Shown: positions 45,955 through 55,457, counted from the first letter of the stretch. The stretch: 64,000 nucleotides of DNA from Alkalinema pantanalense (GCF_050753345.1 NZ_JBLZFX010000021.1:1-64000); one strand, 5' to 3'. Notes: generated by a model from the letters alone, not told the origin. A program made the numbers and translations.

Positions 45955-47103
45955 TTATGCAACACAGGGTGGGCAAATTTCGCCTTGAAGTTCTCGTTCG
46001 CGAGTTTGCATGGAAAGAATCGCTTGTTGCACAATTTGCCTATTCTCCCAACCCTGCTCTTTCAATTTGAGCCATTGTTGAGCTTCGTTCCCTTCGCGCA
46101 GAATGCGTTTAAGGGGCAGCAAAAAGCAGCTAAAGCCATATCGTTTCGCAGTATCCCAAACGTCATCGTAGATTTGCGCAATCCAATCCTGAGCGACGAT
46201 CGATCTCCCATCGTGCCAGTGGTGAAGTGTGGCATTTAAACTGGCATGGGCAGCGGCTTGTTCGTTGGCATCTGCCATCACAACCAGATCTGCAGCACGG
46301 GTGGCCTGTGGCAGGTCGCTAGCCAGCAAAGGATCCAAGTCTGGATTTTCTAACAATTGTAGTAATCGGGCTTCCAGGAGTGCTGTAATTGCCAGCAGAG
46401 CGATCGGATCGCTAACCAAATCACAAATTCGTAATTCTAAGCGATTTAAGTTGTAGGGACGGCGATCTCCGTTGGGCCGAACCGATGACCAGAGGTGGCG
46501 GACATTCTGCATAGTACCAAGACGCAATTGTTCCTCCGTCCACTGAATGAAGTGGCGATGGCTTTCAAAGAGCGGAACTTGGGCTGGGGTTTTCGGAAAA
46601 ACGGCCCAACGGCTTGAGTGAAAGCCCGTTACTTCTCCATTCAAGAGTGGCGATGCAGCGCTCAAGGCTAAATACAAAGGGGCTTCTAAGCGGATTAACC
46701 GACAAGCTCGCATCAGAACTTCTGGATCCTCAATACCAATATTGATATGCACACTAGCGGTAACGACTTTGGTGCCATAAGTCTGCTCAATATAGGTGTG
46801 ATAGGGATTATTAGGATCCGATCGCTGAAACTGCTCAGTCCCCCCTAGCGATAGAGTGCTGCCAGGGATCAGCGTATAGTCTCCTAGGGTCGTCAGATAC
46901 TGTCGCAGACGAGATCGGGGTTGCAGCAAATCACAGAGAGATCGTTCGTAGCGATAGCTGGGAGCGGTGGTGTACTCCACATTGCGACTATCTGGCTCCC
47001 GCACAAATCCCTCCAAATCCGCGACAATTTTGTCGGATAAACCCACAATTTCGCCATTGGGTCGCCCTGTATAGACTTCAATTTCAAATCCTTTGGACAA
47101 CAT
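45955..47103 (-). CDS. gshA: Glutamate-cysteine ligase, cyanobacterial type
   Basis: A 382-residue ligase for the first step of glutathione synthesis, of the cyanobacterial/plant-distinct group. It begins MLSKGFEIEVYTGRPNGEIV and has YTLIPGSTLSLGGTEQFQRS, TASVHINIGIED and RPYNLNRLELRICDLVSDPI. The start is ATG 47103, preceded by AGGAG 10 bases away; the frame is open 8 codons further up. gshB is not in view. The 230-base gap to trmL holds no gene. Confidence 0.9.
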   Translation of the reverse strand: MLSKGFEIEVYTGRPNGEIVGLSDKIVADLEGFVREPDSRNVEYTTAPSYRYERSLCDLLQPRSRLRQYLTTLGDYTLIPGSTLSLGGTEQFQRSDPNNPYHTYIEQTYGTKVVTASVHINIGIEDPEVLMRACRLIRLEAPLYLALSAASPLLNGEVTGFHSSRWAVFPKTPAQVPLFESHRHFIQWTEEQLRLGTMQNVRHLWSSVRPNGDRRPYNLNRLELRICDLVSDPIALLAITALLEARLLQLLENPDLDPLLASDLPQATRAADLVVMADANEQAAAHASLNATLHHWHDGRSIVAQDWIAQIYDDVWDTAKRYGFSCFLLPLKRILREGNEAQQWLKLKEQGWENRQIVQQAILSMQTRERELQGEICPPCVA

Positions 47104-47787
47104 GGTGACATTTCTCCTAATTTGCAATCCCTAACTTTAAGCGGGCGAACCTTAGCGGACAGTGAATTTCATGAGAGCAGTTTCAACGGGGCGATCGATG
47201 GCGTTACCACCGCTACCACAGACTGTTACCACTATGTGCTTCCCCAATACCCCTAACAACAGGACGCTTCCGATCCTCTGGGTGAATATCGGGATAGACA
47301 GCGGGAATTCTAGGCAGATCAAATTAAGCCTATAAAGGTAAAGCACAAAATCAATGACAAACAAAAAATATAGGACTGAGAGCATCTTTTGACTCAGTCC
47401 CGTCTATGGCTGCGATAACCCTCTAGAAAAGTATTGAAGCCGATCGGGTGAAGCTATTTAAACGCACTCAAATTACGATCCCTGAGGGACAACTTCACGG
47501 TCAAACATCAACCCATCAAATATCTACCCTACGTGATTGAACAACGGAGCCGTTGCAGATAGGACTTATTACGACACAAGTCGATCAGTCTATAGACTGG
47601 TCAAGACACAGCCATCCAGATGCAGGCTGATTAGACTAGTGGTCTGTCAATTTTGATTTTGTGCGTTAGTGATCTCCAGAATCCTTATGGAATAGTCGAT
47701 TTGGAATAATGTCACTCACAATTTTAAGCTTGACGCTCCACTAGTCAGTCTAGATTCCGTCCGTTATCCGTCAATTAATCGTTTAGA
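47104..47787. other. Intergenic region with a 14-bp palindrome
   Basis: 684 bases upstream of gshA without a convincing gene. CAGTCTATAGACTG at 47586-47599 is a perfect palindrome and could be an operator or part of a terminator. A related ACTAGT/GACTAG cluster lies near 47633-47750. A hydrophobic 77-codon frame at 47152-47385 is not convincing. Confidence 0.45.
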
Positions 47788-48441
47788 TTAATAGTCAAAT
47801 TCAGCCGCCGGGCTCCGTTGTTGCATTTTCTCCTTGGCTTTAGCAGCACTCTTTTTCAGCGCAGCTAAGCGACCTTCATAGCGCTGACGAAGTTTTTTCT
47901 TGGGGGTTTGCTCAATCAAAGTTTTAAGGGCACTTCCCAGACTTTTGTAAGCATTGGGTAAGGTATAGCCAAACCGAGTCGCTAATGCAATGGCCCGTTC
48001 ATCCGCATCGATCGCTTCCTTCAGAACTTTATCCCCATTGTTTTTGTTGTAGAGTCGCCAACCTGCAAAGCTCGATAAGCCAAGGGCCAGAAGTAACAAC
48101 AGTCCATCTTGCACCCACAGTTCACCCACTGCGCCGCCTAAACCGATGGCCAATGCCGCCATTTCCCAACCATCCCGAGGCACAGTGTCCGCCTGTACTC
48201 GACCGACTTCATGCCAGAACAGCAAATTCCGCTGATCGATCGCCAACTGATCCCACTTGGGCATATCGATCTGAATTTCGATTTCATCCCGTCCAATTTC
48301 TTCAGAGGTAATGAGAGGGGGATTGACTGCGGTAGCAACTTCGATCGTCACCCAACTTTGAAGTTCCGGCGGTAGTAAGGTCTTCAAACGCCGGAGTTCA
48401 CTCATCTCAGCTCGGGCAGTCGAAGCGGCATAGGATGTCAT
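47788..48441 (-). CDS. DUF3318 membrane protein
   Basis: A 217-residue DUF3318 protein, a family restricted largely to cyanobacteria. The N-terminal soluble part has ELRRLKTLLPPELQSWVTIE and LAIDQRNLLFWHEVGRVQ, where HE...R recalls a metallopeptidase-like helix without a full HExxH. Two hydrophobic segments follow (about 94-130), then a C-terminal basic coiled region (QRYEGRLAALKKSAAKAKEK). Its function is unknown. ATG 48441 is preferred over the codon 9 bases upstream. Confidence 0.85.
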   Translation of the reverse strand: MTSYAASTARAEMSELRRLKTLLPPELQSWVTIEVATAVNPPLITSEEIGRDEIEIQIDMPKWDQLAIDQRNLLFWHEVGRVQADTVPRDGWEMAALAIGLGGAVGELWVQDGLLLLLALGLSSFAGWRLYNKNNGDKVLKEAIDADERAIALATRFGYTLPNAYKSLGSALKTLIEQTPKKKLRQRYEGRLAALKKSAAKAKEKMQQRSPAAEFDY

Positions 48442-48597
48442 AGAACCCACTCCAGGAAGACGTTACAAGACTTTTTCCCATAATAGCGCGTGGGGGACAG
48501 GGATGAATGGTTGAGGATACCGACCCTTCTGTGGAGTAAATTCTCACCATTCTCCTAGCCAAGTCACCTGTGGAGATCAGCAAGCACTAGAGGAAAA

Positions 48598-48810
48598 TCA
48601 CGATCGACGAGGGGTCAATAGCGAGCTAGCGGGTGGGGAAGATTGCAGCCGACTCGTGGTGGAAGACACACCCGAGGGCGTAGAGGAACTGTCTGCAATA
48701 ATCAGTAGCGGTGAAACGAGCGTCAGAAGAGCGATCGCGCCTCCACAGAGGTTTACTAACGGACGTCGCGGAGGTTCGGAAGAATGGTTCGGCTGACTGA
48801 CTGATTGCAT
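48598..48810 (-). CDS. Possible small single-span membrane protein
   Basis: A 70-residue frame with a polar N-terminus, one hydrophobic helix (LVNLCGGAIALLTLVSPLLI) and a Ser/Thr/Pro-rich tail. The pattern suits a small membrane protein, and the gene is on the same strand as its neighbours. It has no recognised family and a competing frame overlaps it, so it is uncertain. The 426 bases behind it (48811-49236) hold two TTCATGAA palindromes (48882-48889, 48911-48918) and no gene. Confidence 0.4.
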   Translation of the reverse strand: MQSVSQPNHSSEPPRRPLVNLCGGAIALLTLVSPLLIIADSSSTPSGVSSTTSRLQSSPPASSLLTPRRS

Positions 48811-49236
48811 ATTTTAGATTCATACCAACTCAACGAAGCCAAAAAATTTCATTCCAATCAAGGAAATTTTCCGTTACCCGCTTCATGAATACATCATGGA
48901 GTAACGAGGCTTCATGAAATCATTTTAACGAGGTCTGCCCAGAATTTGGTATCGCATAAGTACGATCTTTCAAGTCATAGATTCCGCACTTTTCTACTGA
49001 GACTCCACTCATTTTCGATTGCATAAGGCTTTCGAGGGATGCTCCCTCCTTCAATTGATGGATTCACGTCTCCCCTTAGATTCATCCTTTCATCACTGAA
49101 GGGAATCTGTTCTTCCATTAGGGATACTCACTGAAATTACTGATCCTGTCCTGAACAGATCACTGCGGAAACGAGCAATTAACATCCGACAGCAAACTCA
49201 CACCGATCAGCCAACGGATCAGTCCCCCTACTCGGA

Positions 49237-49620
49237 CTACTCGGAGGTTGACCCACGCTGATCGGAGGGATGTTTCAAGCAATGATGAATCGCTTGGAGT
49301 TCCGCCAGAATAGCTTGCAACAGTTCTTGAGTTGCATCGGGCGGACGGTTTTGGACTTCGATCGTCACTTGCTTAATGCGCAGCACATCCTTAGCGAAAC
49401 GAGCCACTTCATTGGGGTGAAACAACAGAGGTTCATTCGCGTGGGAGCGCATTTCTGGGTTCAGCCGTTTGGCGTCATAGGGCGGGTTCAGCAAGTTGGG
49501 ATCCGTGTTGGTATAGCGATAAACGGAGGCGCGCGATCGCCCGAGGGTCTGTTGCACCGCATCAATATCCATCAGCTCAGTTTGCACCGTGGGCAAGGAC
49601 GCAGAGAAATCAGGCTGCAT
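49237..49620 (-). CDS. Small HTH protein, conserved cyanobacterial type
   Basis: A 127-residue protein. The N-terminal half has an excisionase/MerR-like helix-turn-helix: DIDAVQQTLGRSRASVYRYT, followed by PPYDAKRLNPEMRSHANEPL with the wing-like turn. The C-terminal half is helical and leucine-rich (ELLQAILAELQAIHHCLKHP), as for dimerisation. It probably binds DNA. It lies 124 bases downstream of DUF1350 on the same strand, and no target can be read. Confidence 0.65.
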   Translation of the reverse strand: MQPDFSASLPTVQTELMDIDAVQQTLGRSRASVYRYTNTDPNLLNPPYDAKRLNPEMRSHANEPLLFHPNEVARFAKDVLRIKQVTIEVQNRPPDATQELLQAILAELQAIHHCLKHPSDQRGSTSE

Positions 49621-49743
49621 AAGACTCTCATAATAAGACTAGACCTATGCATTGTAAGACAGTTGGGCAAATCGGTTGCAATCTCAGGATACGATCCTGA
49701 GATTGCAGCAATTATGAGGCAGTGAACATTCCGCAGGTGAGGC

Positions 49744-50556
49744 TTAGCGAAAAGGGGTTTGGCTTTCCAAGGCCACAGCGACATTCAACCAATCCAGCAG
49801 CACCTGTTCCAGTTGTTGCAATTCCCGAAACACTTCCTGGCGAACCCATTGACCGATCGCATCAAACGGTGTGAAGATGGCTCCCGTTTCCCACTGTAAG
49901 TCTTGGGCAACGGGCGTTAAATGATTCCCCTTCAACTTGCAGAGAGTCAGTTGATCGGGAAAACGCACTTGCAAAATGTTGGCTAGCGATCGGGTTTGAT
50001 CGAGCGTGTCGTTGCTGAACTTGACCAGTAAATTACGAGAGACTGCGTATTGCTGGGCAATGAGCTGATTGGTGGCATCTGGTGAAGGCGTGAAGTCTAT
50101 TGTGGAAGACGTCAAGGGTGCAAACTGTTGCAAGACTTGGGAAAACTGATCCATCAAGGGAATCGAATCCCGTGCTGCGAAGTTGTTAAAAGCCATCAAC
50201 AGGTTGCCCGATCGCTCGACTTCAAACACACTGCCAATTAATAGATGCAGCTTGCAGCCCATGCTATGCCCTAGGCCATAGATGGGTAGTTGATCGGAGA
50301 TCTGTCCTGTGCTTTGCAAGTGATGCAGCGCCCGATCGAAACTCCAGAGAACATTCTCTGCAATACCAATGTGATCAAAGGTATTGATAAACGGCGTGGC
50401 GATCAGTCCATAGCCCGATCGCGCCAAACACTCCAAAAGCCGACGATAGGTCAACTGGGGGGCAGTAGCAACAAAGGCTCCCCCCAAAAAATGAACGATC
50501 GCAACGGGACGCGGCGGCAGCAATACCCAGTTTCCTGCAACTTCTTGCCAGATCAT
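49744..50556 (-). CDS. DUF1350 alpha/beta hydrolase-like protein
   Basis: A 270-residue DUF1350 protein, found in cyanobacteria and plastids. It opens WQEVAGNWVLLPPRPVAIVH and has FLGGAFVATAPQLTYRRLLE and the hydrolase elbow GLGHSMGCK, with Ser as likely nucleophile. The fold is that of alpha/beta hydrolases; the substrate is not known. It lies 48 bases downstream of the DUF4347 gene on the same strand. Confidence 0.87.
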   Translation of the reverse strand: MIWQEVAGNWVLLPPRPVAIVHFLGGAFVATAPQLTYRRLLECLARSGYGLIATPFINTFDHIGIAENVLWSFDRALHHLQSTGQISDQLPIYGLGHSMGCKLHLLIGSVFEVERSGNLLMAFNNFAARDSIPLMDQFSQVLQQFAPLTSSTIDFTPSPDATNQLIAQQYAVSRNLLVKFSNDTLDQTRSLANILQVRFPDQLTLCKLKGNHLTPVAQDLQWETGAIFTPFDAIGQWVRQEVFRELQQLEQVLLDWLNVAVALESQTPFR

Positions 50557-50604
50557 GAACCTTCCTAGCGATGGCAGACCATCTCCTATTGTGCCGCGTC
50601 CTGA

Positions 50605-51546
50605 TTAAACCGTAGGCAGCAGATCCCCTAGTAAGGGCAATTCAGGAATATTTTCTGGATTCACCTCCAGTTGCGACGGTGGGGTGGGCAGAACAAGAAC
50701 GGGATCAGGGAGTTCGCTGGAGAGGTTCGGGGAAGCTACGGGCGTACTAACAGGCGGGCTAGGGAGCGTGGGGGGAGTCTCTAAAACCGGTGGCGGTGTA
50801 GGCACAGCCTCTGGGGTCGAGGCTGAGACCTCTAGTAAGGCAGGGGGCGCGATCGGGGACGTGGGCTCCACGTCCTTCCAGGCTTGCAGGGCGGGAGGCG
50901 CGGTCAAAGTATAGTCGTAGGCTTGCAGGACAGAAGTGCGTATCGCTAAACTGGTTGCGAGAGGAGCAGTCTGTACTTCTAATTTCCAGTCCCCTTTGAG
51001 AGTCGCTTTTCCAGTGGTATTGTTAGACGCCACAATATCAGCCCCTAATTTTTGGCTGAGTTCTTGCAGAAATTGGCTACCAATCTCTCCTGCGGCGATA
51101 TTTGACCCATATAGCAAAACATCCGCACCGGGTAGTAGCGATCGCTGCCAGACCGCAAGCTTTGCTGAATTGTTAGCGAGGTTCCCCAAGGAAAGCTGGC
51201 TATTCCCTAGATAGATCTTTCCAGTGTCGCCATAACTAATTAAGTGAACCGCTGATAATTCAGTTTTCTGCGCCAGAATTTCAGTGATTTGATCCATTCC
51301 ATTAAGCGTTGGATCAAGGATCACCACCTCAATTCCCCGACGAATCCCTGGCAAGAGTTTCTGATAATCCTGAATCTGCCCATCAATAAAAGCAATTTCC
51401 TGACGCGAAGCAATCACGTTTGGCAGTCCAGGGTTCGGCAATGGCCTTGGAGAGCCTAGCCCAGGTAATAAACCCGGATCCGGCAGCCCAACATTCGTAC
51501 CTGAATTGGAGGCTGAGTTAGATAACGATTGTTCAGAAACCAGCAT
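50605..51546 (-). CDS. Stand-alone DUF4347 protein with proline-rich tail
   Basis: A 313-residue protein. Residues about 50-210 are a DUF4347 domain (EIAFIDGQIQDYQKLLPGIR, VVILDPTLNGMDQITEILAQ, LSAVHLISYGDTGKIYLGNS, GADVLLYGSNIA). That domain normally sits at the N-terminus of very large surface proteins. Here it is followed only by about 100 residues rich in Pro, Thr, Ser and Val (TPPPVLETPPTLPSPPV) and then stops. It may be a remnant of a longer protein or a short form. There is no classical signal peptide. 594 bases upstream carry no gene. Confidence 0.8.
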   Translation of the reverse strand: MLVSEQSLSNSASNSGTNVGLPDPGLLPGLGSPRPLPNPGLPNVIASRQEIAFIDGQIQDYQKLLPGIRRGIEVVILDPTLNGMDQITEILAQKTELSAVHLISYGDTGKIYLGNSQLSLGNLANNSAKLAVWQRSLLPGADVLLYGSNIAAGEIGSQFLQELSQKLGADIVASNNTTGKATLKGDWKLEVQTAPLATSLAIRTSVLQAYDYTLTAPPALQAWKDVEPTSPIAPPALLEVSASTPEAVPTPPPVLETPPTLPSPPVSTPVASPNLSSELPDPVLVLPTPPSQLEVNPENIPELPLLGDLLPTV

Positions 51547-52140
51547 AATCAGGAAGTCTTCTTAGAGATGGACAATTGCGCCAAGAGGCTCCCAGCACCT
51601 AGGATTGGATTGCACCTTCGCCCTGATTGGGACGATCGCCCACCCTAGAACTAGCCCCCTAGCAAATGAGACTTGGCTGCTTAGAGAGCGGATGGCTAAA
51701 AATTGAATACCTTAAACAATTGAGTAGCTTAAAAAATTCGAGGCTTGATAACTTGGTAACCTTATAAAACCAGTTAGAACACCCGATGATAGAGCAAGCA
51801 GTGAGCACACCTGACCTGAGGAGAGTGACGACAAAAGGCCCTAGAATCCTTCAAACCGCTTGGAAAACCGACCTTGAAAGCTTGAAGAAAAAGTTGAGAA
51901 CCGATTTCGTATTTCTACGATAGCTTAGTTAATCACTTCTCCGCAAAAGCCCTGAACTAGTCCTTTGTCATCCTTGCAACTTGTACTTAGTCATACTGGT
52001 ATTACAGGGAACGACCGGATAAAACTGGAAGAAATTTGGGGATGGCAGCCAGTTTTAGATCATCCGATCCAGAATTGAAGGCGTATATTCACGGATGATG
52101 TCATCATCCTATTGCCCTCTAGAAATTTGATCGGCATCCC
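51547..52140. promoter_or_regulatory. Upstream region of the arsenosugar cluster with three ATCATCC half-sites
   Basis: 594 bases without a gene. Just before the first arsenosugar gene are ATCATCCG (52059-52066), its inverted copy CGGATGAT (52092-52099) and ATCATCC again (52103-52109); the last two form GATGAT-GTC-ATCATC. The set ends 31 bases before the start codon, where an operator or transcript hairpin would act. The binding protein is unknown. I see no ArsR gene in the window. Confidence 0.4.
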
Positions 52141-52473
52141 ATGGATCACTATTACAATCCAGAGCATTTGCCCAACTTCAGCAAAATTGGGGAAGGCAAT
52201 GCGGAACTGGCGGAGAAATTTTTTGCTTACTATGGCGCAGTCTTTGCGGAGGGCGCACTGTCCCAGCGAGAAAAGGCACTGATTGCACTGGCGGTGGCCC
52301 ATGCGATTCAGTGTCCCTACTGCATCGATGCCTATACGAAGGAATCCCTGCAACAGGGATCGGATCTGGAACAGATGACGGAGGCAATTCATGTGGCAAC
52401 GGCAATTCGGGGAGGCGCTTCGTTGATTCATGGCCTGCAAATGCTTGATCGATCGAACCAGCTATCTATGTAG
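52141..52473 (+). CDS. Arsenosugar biosynthesis-associated peroxidase-like protein
   Basis: A 110-residue protein of the carboxymuconolactone decarboxylase / AhpD fold. The CxxC pair is in QCPYCIDAYTKES (Cys58, Cys61), and the helical frame SQREKALIALAVAHAI is typical. This short form is the one found next to arsS and arsM; its role is presumed to be thiol or peroxide chemistry. It lies 280 bases upstream of arsS on the same strand, with a repeat element between. Confidence 0.9.
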   Translation: MDHYYNPEHLPNFSKIGEGNAELAEKFFAYYGAVFAEGALSQREKALIALAVAHAIQCPYCIDAYTKESLQQGSDLEQMTEAIHVATAIRGGASLIHGLQMLDRSNQLSM

Positions 52474-52680
52474 AAGAGTAGGAGGGTAGGTGGGTAGGTG
52501 GGTAGGTGGGTAAGAGAGTAGAAGAGTGGGAGAGTGGGTGGGTGAAAGCGTGGAGATGGGACTGGCCGATCGTTGAGGGATTTGCTCAGAAATCACATCA
52601 CCCGATGCAGGCACCCACCTACCCCCGTCCACCCACCTACCCATCTACTCACTTGGAATTTTATTGGTACGCTGTTCTCC
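52471..52680 (+). repeat. 104-bp interspersed repeat, copy 3, with G-rich tandem tract
   Basis: The right part, 52577-52680, begins GGGATTTGCTCAGAAATCAC and ends GGAATTTTATTGGTACGCTG, matching copies 1 and 2 at both ends and in length. The left part, 52471-52545, is G-rich: GGG tracts at 52484, 52492, 52500 and 52508 are separated by exactly five bases (TAGGT), a perfect G-quadruplex candidate. The G-rich left tract is complementary in style to the C-rich right tract (CACCCACCTACCC), so a transcript through both would form a long hairpin between the first arsenosugar gene and arsS. Confidence 0.88.
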
Positions 52681-52753
52681 TATAGCGAGGGTGTCGGCCT
52701 ATGCTATTGGTCTGTGCTGACTGAACTTTTGATTCGTAATTTGCGTTGGATAA

Positions 52754-53809
52754 ATGATGACGATTTCTTTGGCAAGACGGGCTGATCCTTTGGCCTCAGC
52801 CATGTATCAGCGATCGGTGTTAGCGGAGGTTAACCTGTCCCATTTGCCTGAAGCTGGCGATTTTGAGGCTATGTTAAATCGCTCTGATTGGCCCGCGCTG
52901 CAACCAGCTGAATTGGAGATTTTTCAAATTAACCTCGGCAAGCTGTGCAATATGGCTTGTAAGCATTGCCATGTGGATGCTGGGCCAGATCGCACCCGTG
53001 AGGTGATGTCCCGCGAAACGATCGACCTGTGCCTCGCTGCATTGGATCAAACTAATGCCCACACCGTGGATATCACAGGGGGAGCACCAGAACTCAATCC
53101 CCACTTTCAGGCGTTAGTGGATGAATGTATCCAACGCGGCAAACAAGTCATCGATCGCTGTAATTTAACCGTCCTGCTGCTGCCGGGAAAAACCGATCTG
53201 CCGGAATGGTTTGCCGATCGCGGGGTGGAAGTTGTCTGTTCCTTGCCCCACTATCGCCAACGTAATACCGACGCCCAACGGGGAGATGGGACCTTTGAAA
53301 AATCGATCGAGGCCCTGCGGCGTTTGAATCAAGTAGGTTACGGCCAAGGAGATCCGCAGCGAAAACTAACATTAGTGAGCAATCCGGTGGGGGCGTTTTT
53401 AGCCAGCGGGCAAGCTCGATTAGAGCAGGAATGGAAATCGGGATTACTCAAACACCAAGGCGTCAGCTTCGATCGATTGATTACGCTCAACAACATGCCC
53501 ATTTCTCGCTATTTAGAATGGTTAGAACAGTCCGGGAATTTGCAAACCTATCTGGAGTTATTAGTCAACTCCTTCAATCCTGCAACCATTTCCGGACTTA
53601 TGTGTCGGAATACCCTTTCCGTGTCCTGGGATGGCTACCTATACGATTGTGATTTCAATCAAATGTTGGATCTTAAAGTGAATCCAAATTTGCACATTCG
53701 TGACTTTAATGGGCAGATCCTCTCCCAACGTAGGATTGTCACTGGACGCCATTGCTTCGGTTGTACCGCAGGTGCTGGAAGTTCCTGCGGCGGGGCGATC
53801 GTGGATTAA
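52754..53809 (+). CDS. arsS: Arsenosugar biosynthesis radical SAM protein ArsS
   Basis: A 351-residue radical SAM enzyme. The cluster motif CNMACKHC supplies Cys65, Cys69 and Cys72 (CX3CX2C). The core includes VDITGGAPELNPHF, and the C-terminal domain has CDFNQMLDL and a second cysteine set, HCFGCTAGAGSSCGG. ArsS is thought to use SAM to attach the ribose moiety to dimethylarsenic. It is followed after 62 bases by arsM. Confidence 0.93.
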   Translation: MMTISLARRADPLASAMYQRSVLAEVNLSHLPEAGDFEAMLNRSDWPALQPAELEIFQINLGKLCNMACKHCHVDAGPDRTREVMSRETIDLCLAALDQTNAHTVDITGGAPELNPHFQALVDECIQRGKQVIDRCNLTVLLLPGKTDLPEWFADRGVEVVCSLPHYRQRNTDAQRGDGTFEKSIEALRRLNQVGYGQGDPQRKLTLVSNPVGAFLASGQARLEQEWKSGLLKHQGVSFDRLITLNNMPISRYLEWLEQSGNLQTYLELLVNSFNPATISGLMCRNTLSVSWDGYLYDCDFNQMLDLKVNPNLHIRDFNGQILSQRRIVTGRHCFGCTAGAGSSCGGAIVD

Positions 53810-53871
53810 TTTGTCCCACCGTTTCTTTTTGAACTTCCGTATTCACTGTCCAATTCACAGCTAAGACCCCT

Positions 53872-55077
53872 ATGACTTCTTCTAATCCCACTGCCATTTC
53901 TAGCGATACTGCGATTCACTACGATGTTGAACAAGCCGTACGCGATCGCTACAGTGCCGGGGCTCAGGCTCCCCAGGCGGCTTTATGCTGTCCGACCGAT
54001 GGCTATGATGGACGCTACCTGAAATTTTTGCCGGAGGAAATTATTGCCAAAGACTATGGGTGTGGCGATCCAACGCGCTATGTTAACGCGGGAGAAGTTG
54101 TCGTAGACTTAGGCTCCGGCGCGGGCAAAAATTGCTATATCATGGCGCAGAAAGTGGGGGCAGAGGGGCGTGTCATCGGCGTGGATATGAACGACGAAAT
54201 GTTAGCTCTTTCCCGCAAATATCAGCAGTCGATCGGTGAACAAGTAGGCTATCACAATGTGGAATTTGTGAAGGGCAAAATTCAGGATCTCGCGCTGAAT
54301 TTAGATCAACTGCAAGCTTGGCTAAACCAACATCCCGTCACGTCGATCGCAGATTTGGCAGCCTTAGAAACCGAGGGCGATCGGCTCCGACGGGAAGAGC
54401 CCTTGATTGCAACAAACAGCGTTGACGTTGTCGTTTCTAATTGCGTCCTCAATTTGGTCAAGCCTCAGGATAAAACCCAATTATTCCAGGAAATTTATCG
54501 CATTCTGAAACGGGGCGGACGGGCCGTCATTTCTGATATTGTCTGCGATGAACCGCCTACGGAGAAAATTCTGAATGATCCAGACCTCTGGAGCGGTTGT
54601 ATTGCAGGGGCATTTCTCGAATCGGAATTTCTGCAACGGTTTGAAGCTGCAGGATTCTATGGCGTGGAAATTTTGGCGCGTCAGGAAGAGCCTTGGCAGG
54701 TGATTGATGGCATTGAATTCCGATCGCTGACTGTCCAAGCCTACAAAGGCAAAGAAGGCCCTTGTTTCGATCGCAATCAAGCAGTGATTTACAAAGGCCC
54801 CTGGAAAGCTGTGCAGGATGATGATGGGCATACTCTGCTGCGGGGTGAGCGGATGGCCGTTTGCGAAAAAACCTTCAATCTATATACCGATCCCAATGGC
54901 CCCTACGCCCAAGATTTCATCCCTGTTCTACCCCAAACAGAAGTGTCTTTAGAATCCGCTCCGGTCTTCGATTGTAGCCGTGACAGCCGACGCCATCCCC
55001 GTGAAACCAAGGGACTTGACTATCGGGCCACCATTGCCAGCGTCGCAGACTGTTGTGAACCGAGCAGTTGTTGCTAA
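53872..55077 (+). CDS. arsM: Arsenosugar-associated arsenite methyltransferase ArsM
   Basis: A 401-residue methyltransferase. Motif I is VVDLGSGAGKNCY (81-87 core), followed by VIGVDMNDEMLALS. Cysteines at CCPTDG (39-40), Cys64, NCVLNL and SGCIAG are placed to bind As(III), and the C-terminus ends in CCEPSSCC. It methylates arsenite with SAM; with ArsS the product goes on to arsenosugars. The C-terminal third (about 290-401) is the extension present in this subfamily and absent from the short ArsM of other bacteria. Confidence 0.92.
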   Translation: MTSSNPTAISSDTAIHYDVEQAVRDRYSAGAQAPQAALCCPTDGYDGRYLKFLPEEIIAKDYGCGDPTRYVNAGEVVVDLGSGAGKNCYIMAQKVGAEGRVIGVDMNDEMLALSRKYQQSIGEQVGYHNVEFVKGKIQDLALNLDQLQAWLNQHPVTSIADLAALETEGDRLRREEPLIATNSVDVVVSNCVLNLVKPQDKTQLFQEIYRILKRGGRAVISDIVCDEPPTEKILNDPDLWSGCIAGAFLESEFLQRFEAAGFYGVEILARQEEPWQVIDGIEFRSLTVQAYKGKEGPCFDRNQAVIYKGPWKAVQDDDGHTLLRGERMAVCEKTFNLYTDPNGPYAQDFIPVLPQTEVSLESAPVFDCSRDSRRHPRETKGLDYRATIASVADCCEPSSCC

Positions 55078-55457
55078 ACTTAGCGGCTGGATAGGCTCAG
55101 CCATTGTGCTTATCCAGTTGTTCACACCAGTTGCTTATCACGAATTGCAACTCAAGCCATTTGTAACTAAATTGTAGTTAAGAGAATGTAGTTAAGACAA
55201 TCACAAAATAATGGGATTACCAATTCTAGAGTTTTGTTAAAAAAATCTAAAGTTTTCGCAATAGCGATGCCTTTATTTACCGGAAAACCGATGGCCCATA
55301 AGGCTATCCCAGATCTATAGACAGATTCTTCTGATTGCCCACCATCTCGATCAGGTGGGCATTTTAAGCAGTAGACCGTTATGGAAGCCTTAGTATAGAA
55401 CCGCTCGATAGAACCGTTCAATAGAAGTTAGTTGACCGATTACCCCATAAATTGCCA

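Noticed and set aside
47152..47385. 77-codon hydrophobic frame upstream of gshA
   Set aside because: No ribosome site or family features; it lies in what looks like the gshA promoter region.
48626..48823. 65-codon minus frame competing with the small membrane protein at 48598-48810
   Set aside because: It has no membrane segment or domain pattern; the other frame is more protein-like, though also uncertain.
52484..52510. CRISPR or heptamer array from repeated GGGTAGGT
   Set aside because: The period is 8 bases without spacers; it is a G-rich minisatellite inside a repeat element.
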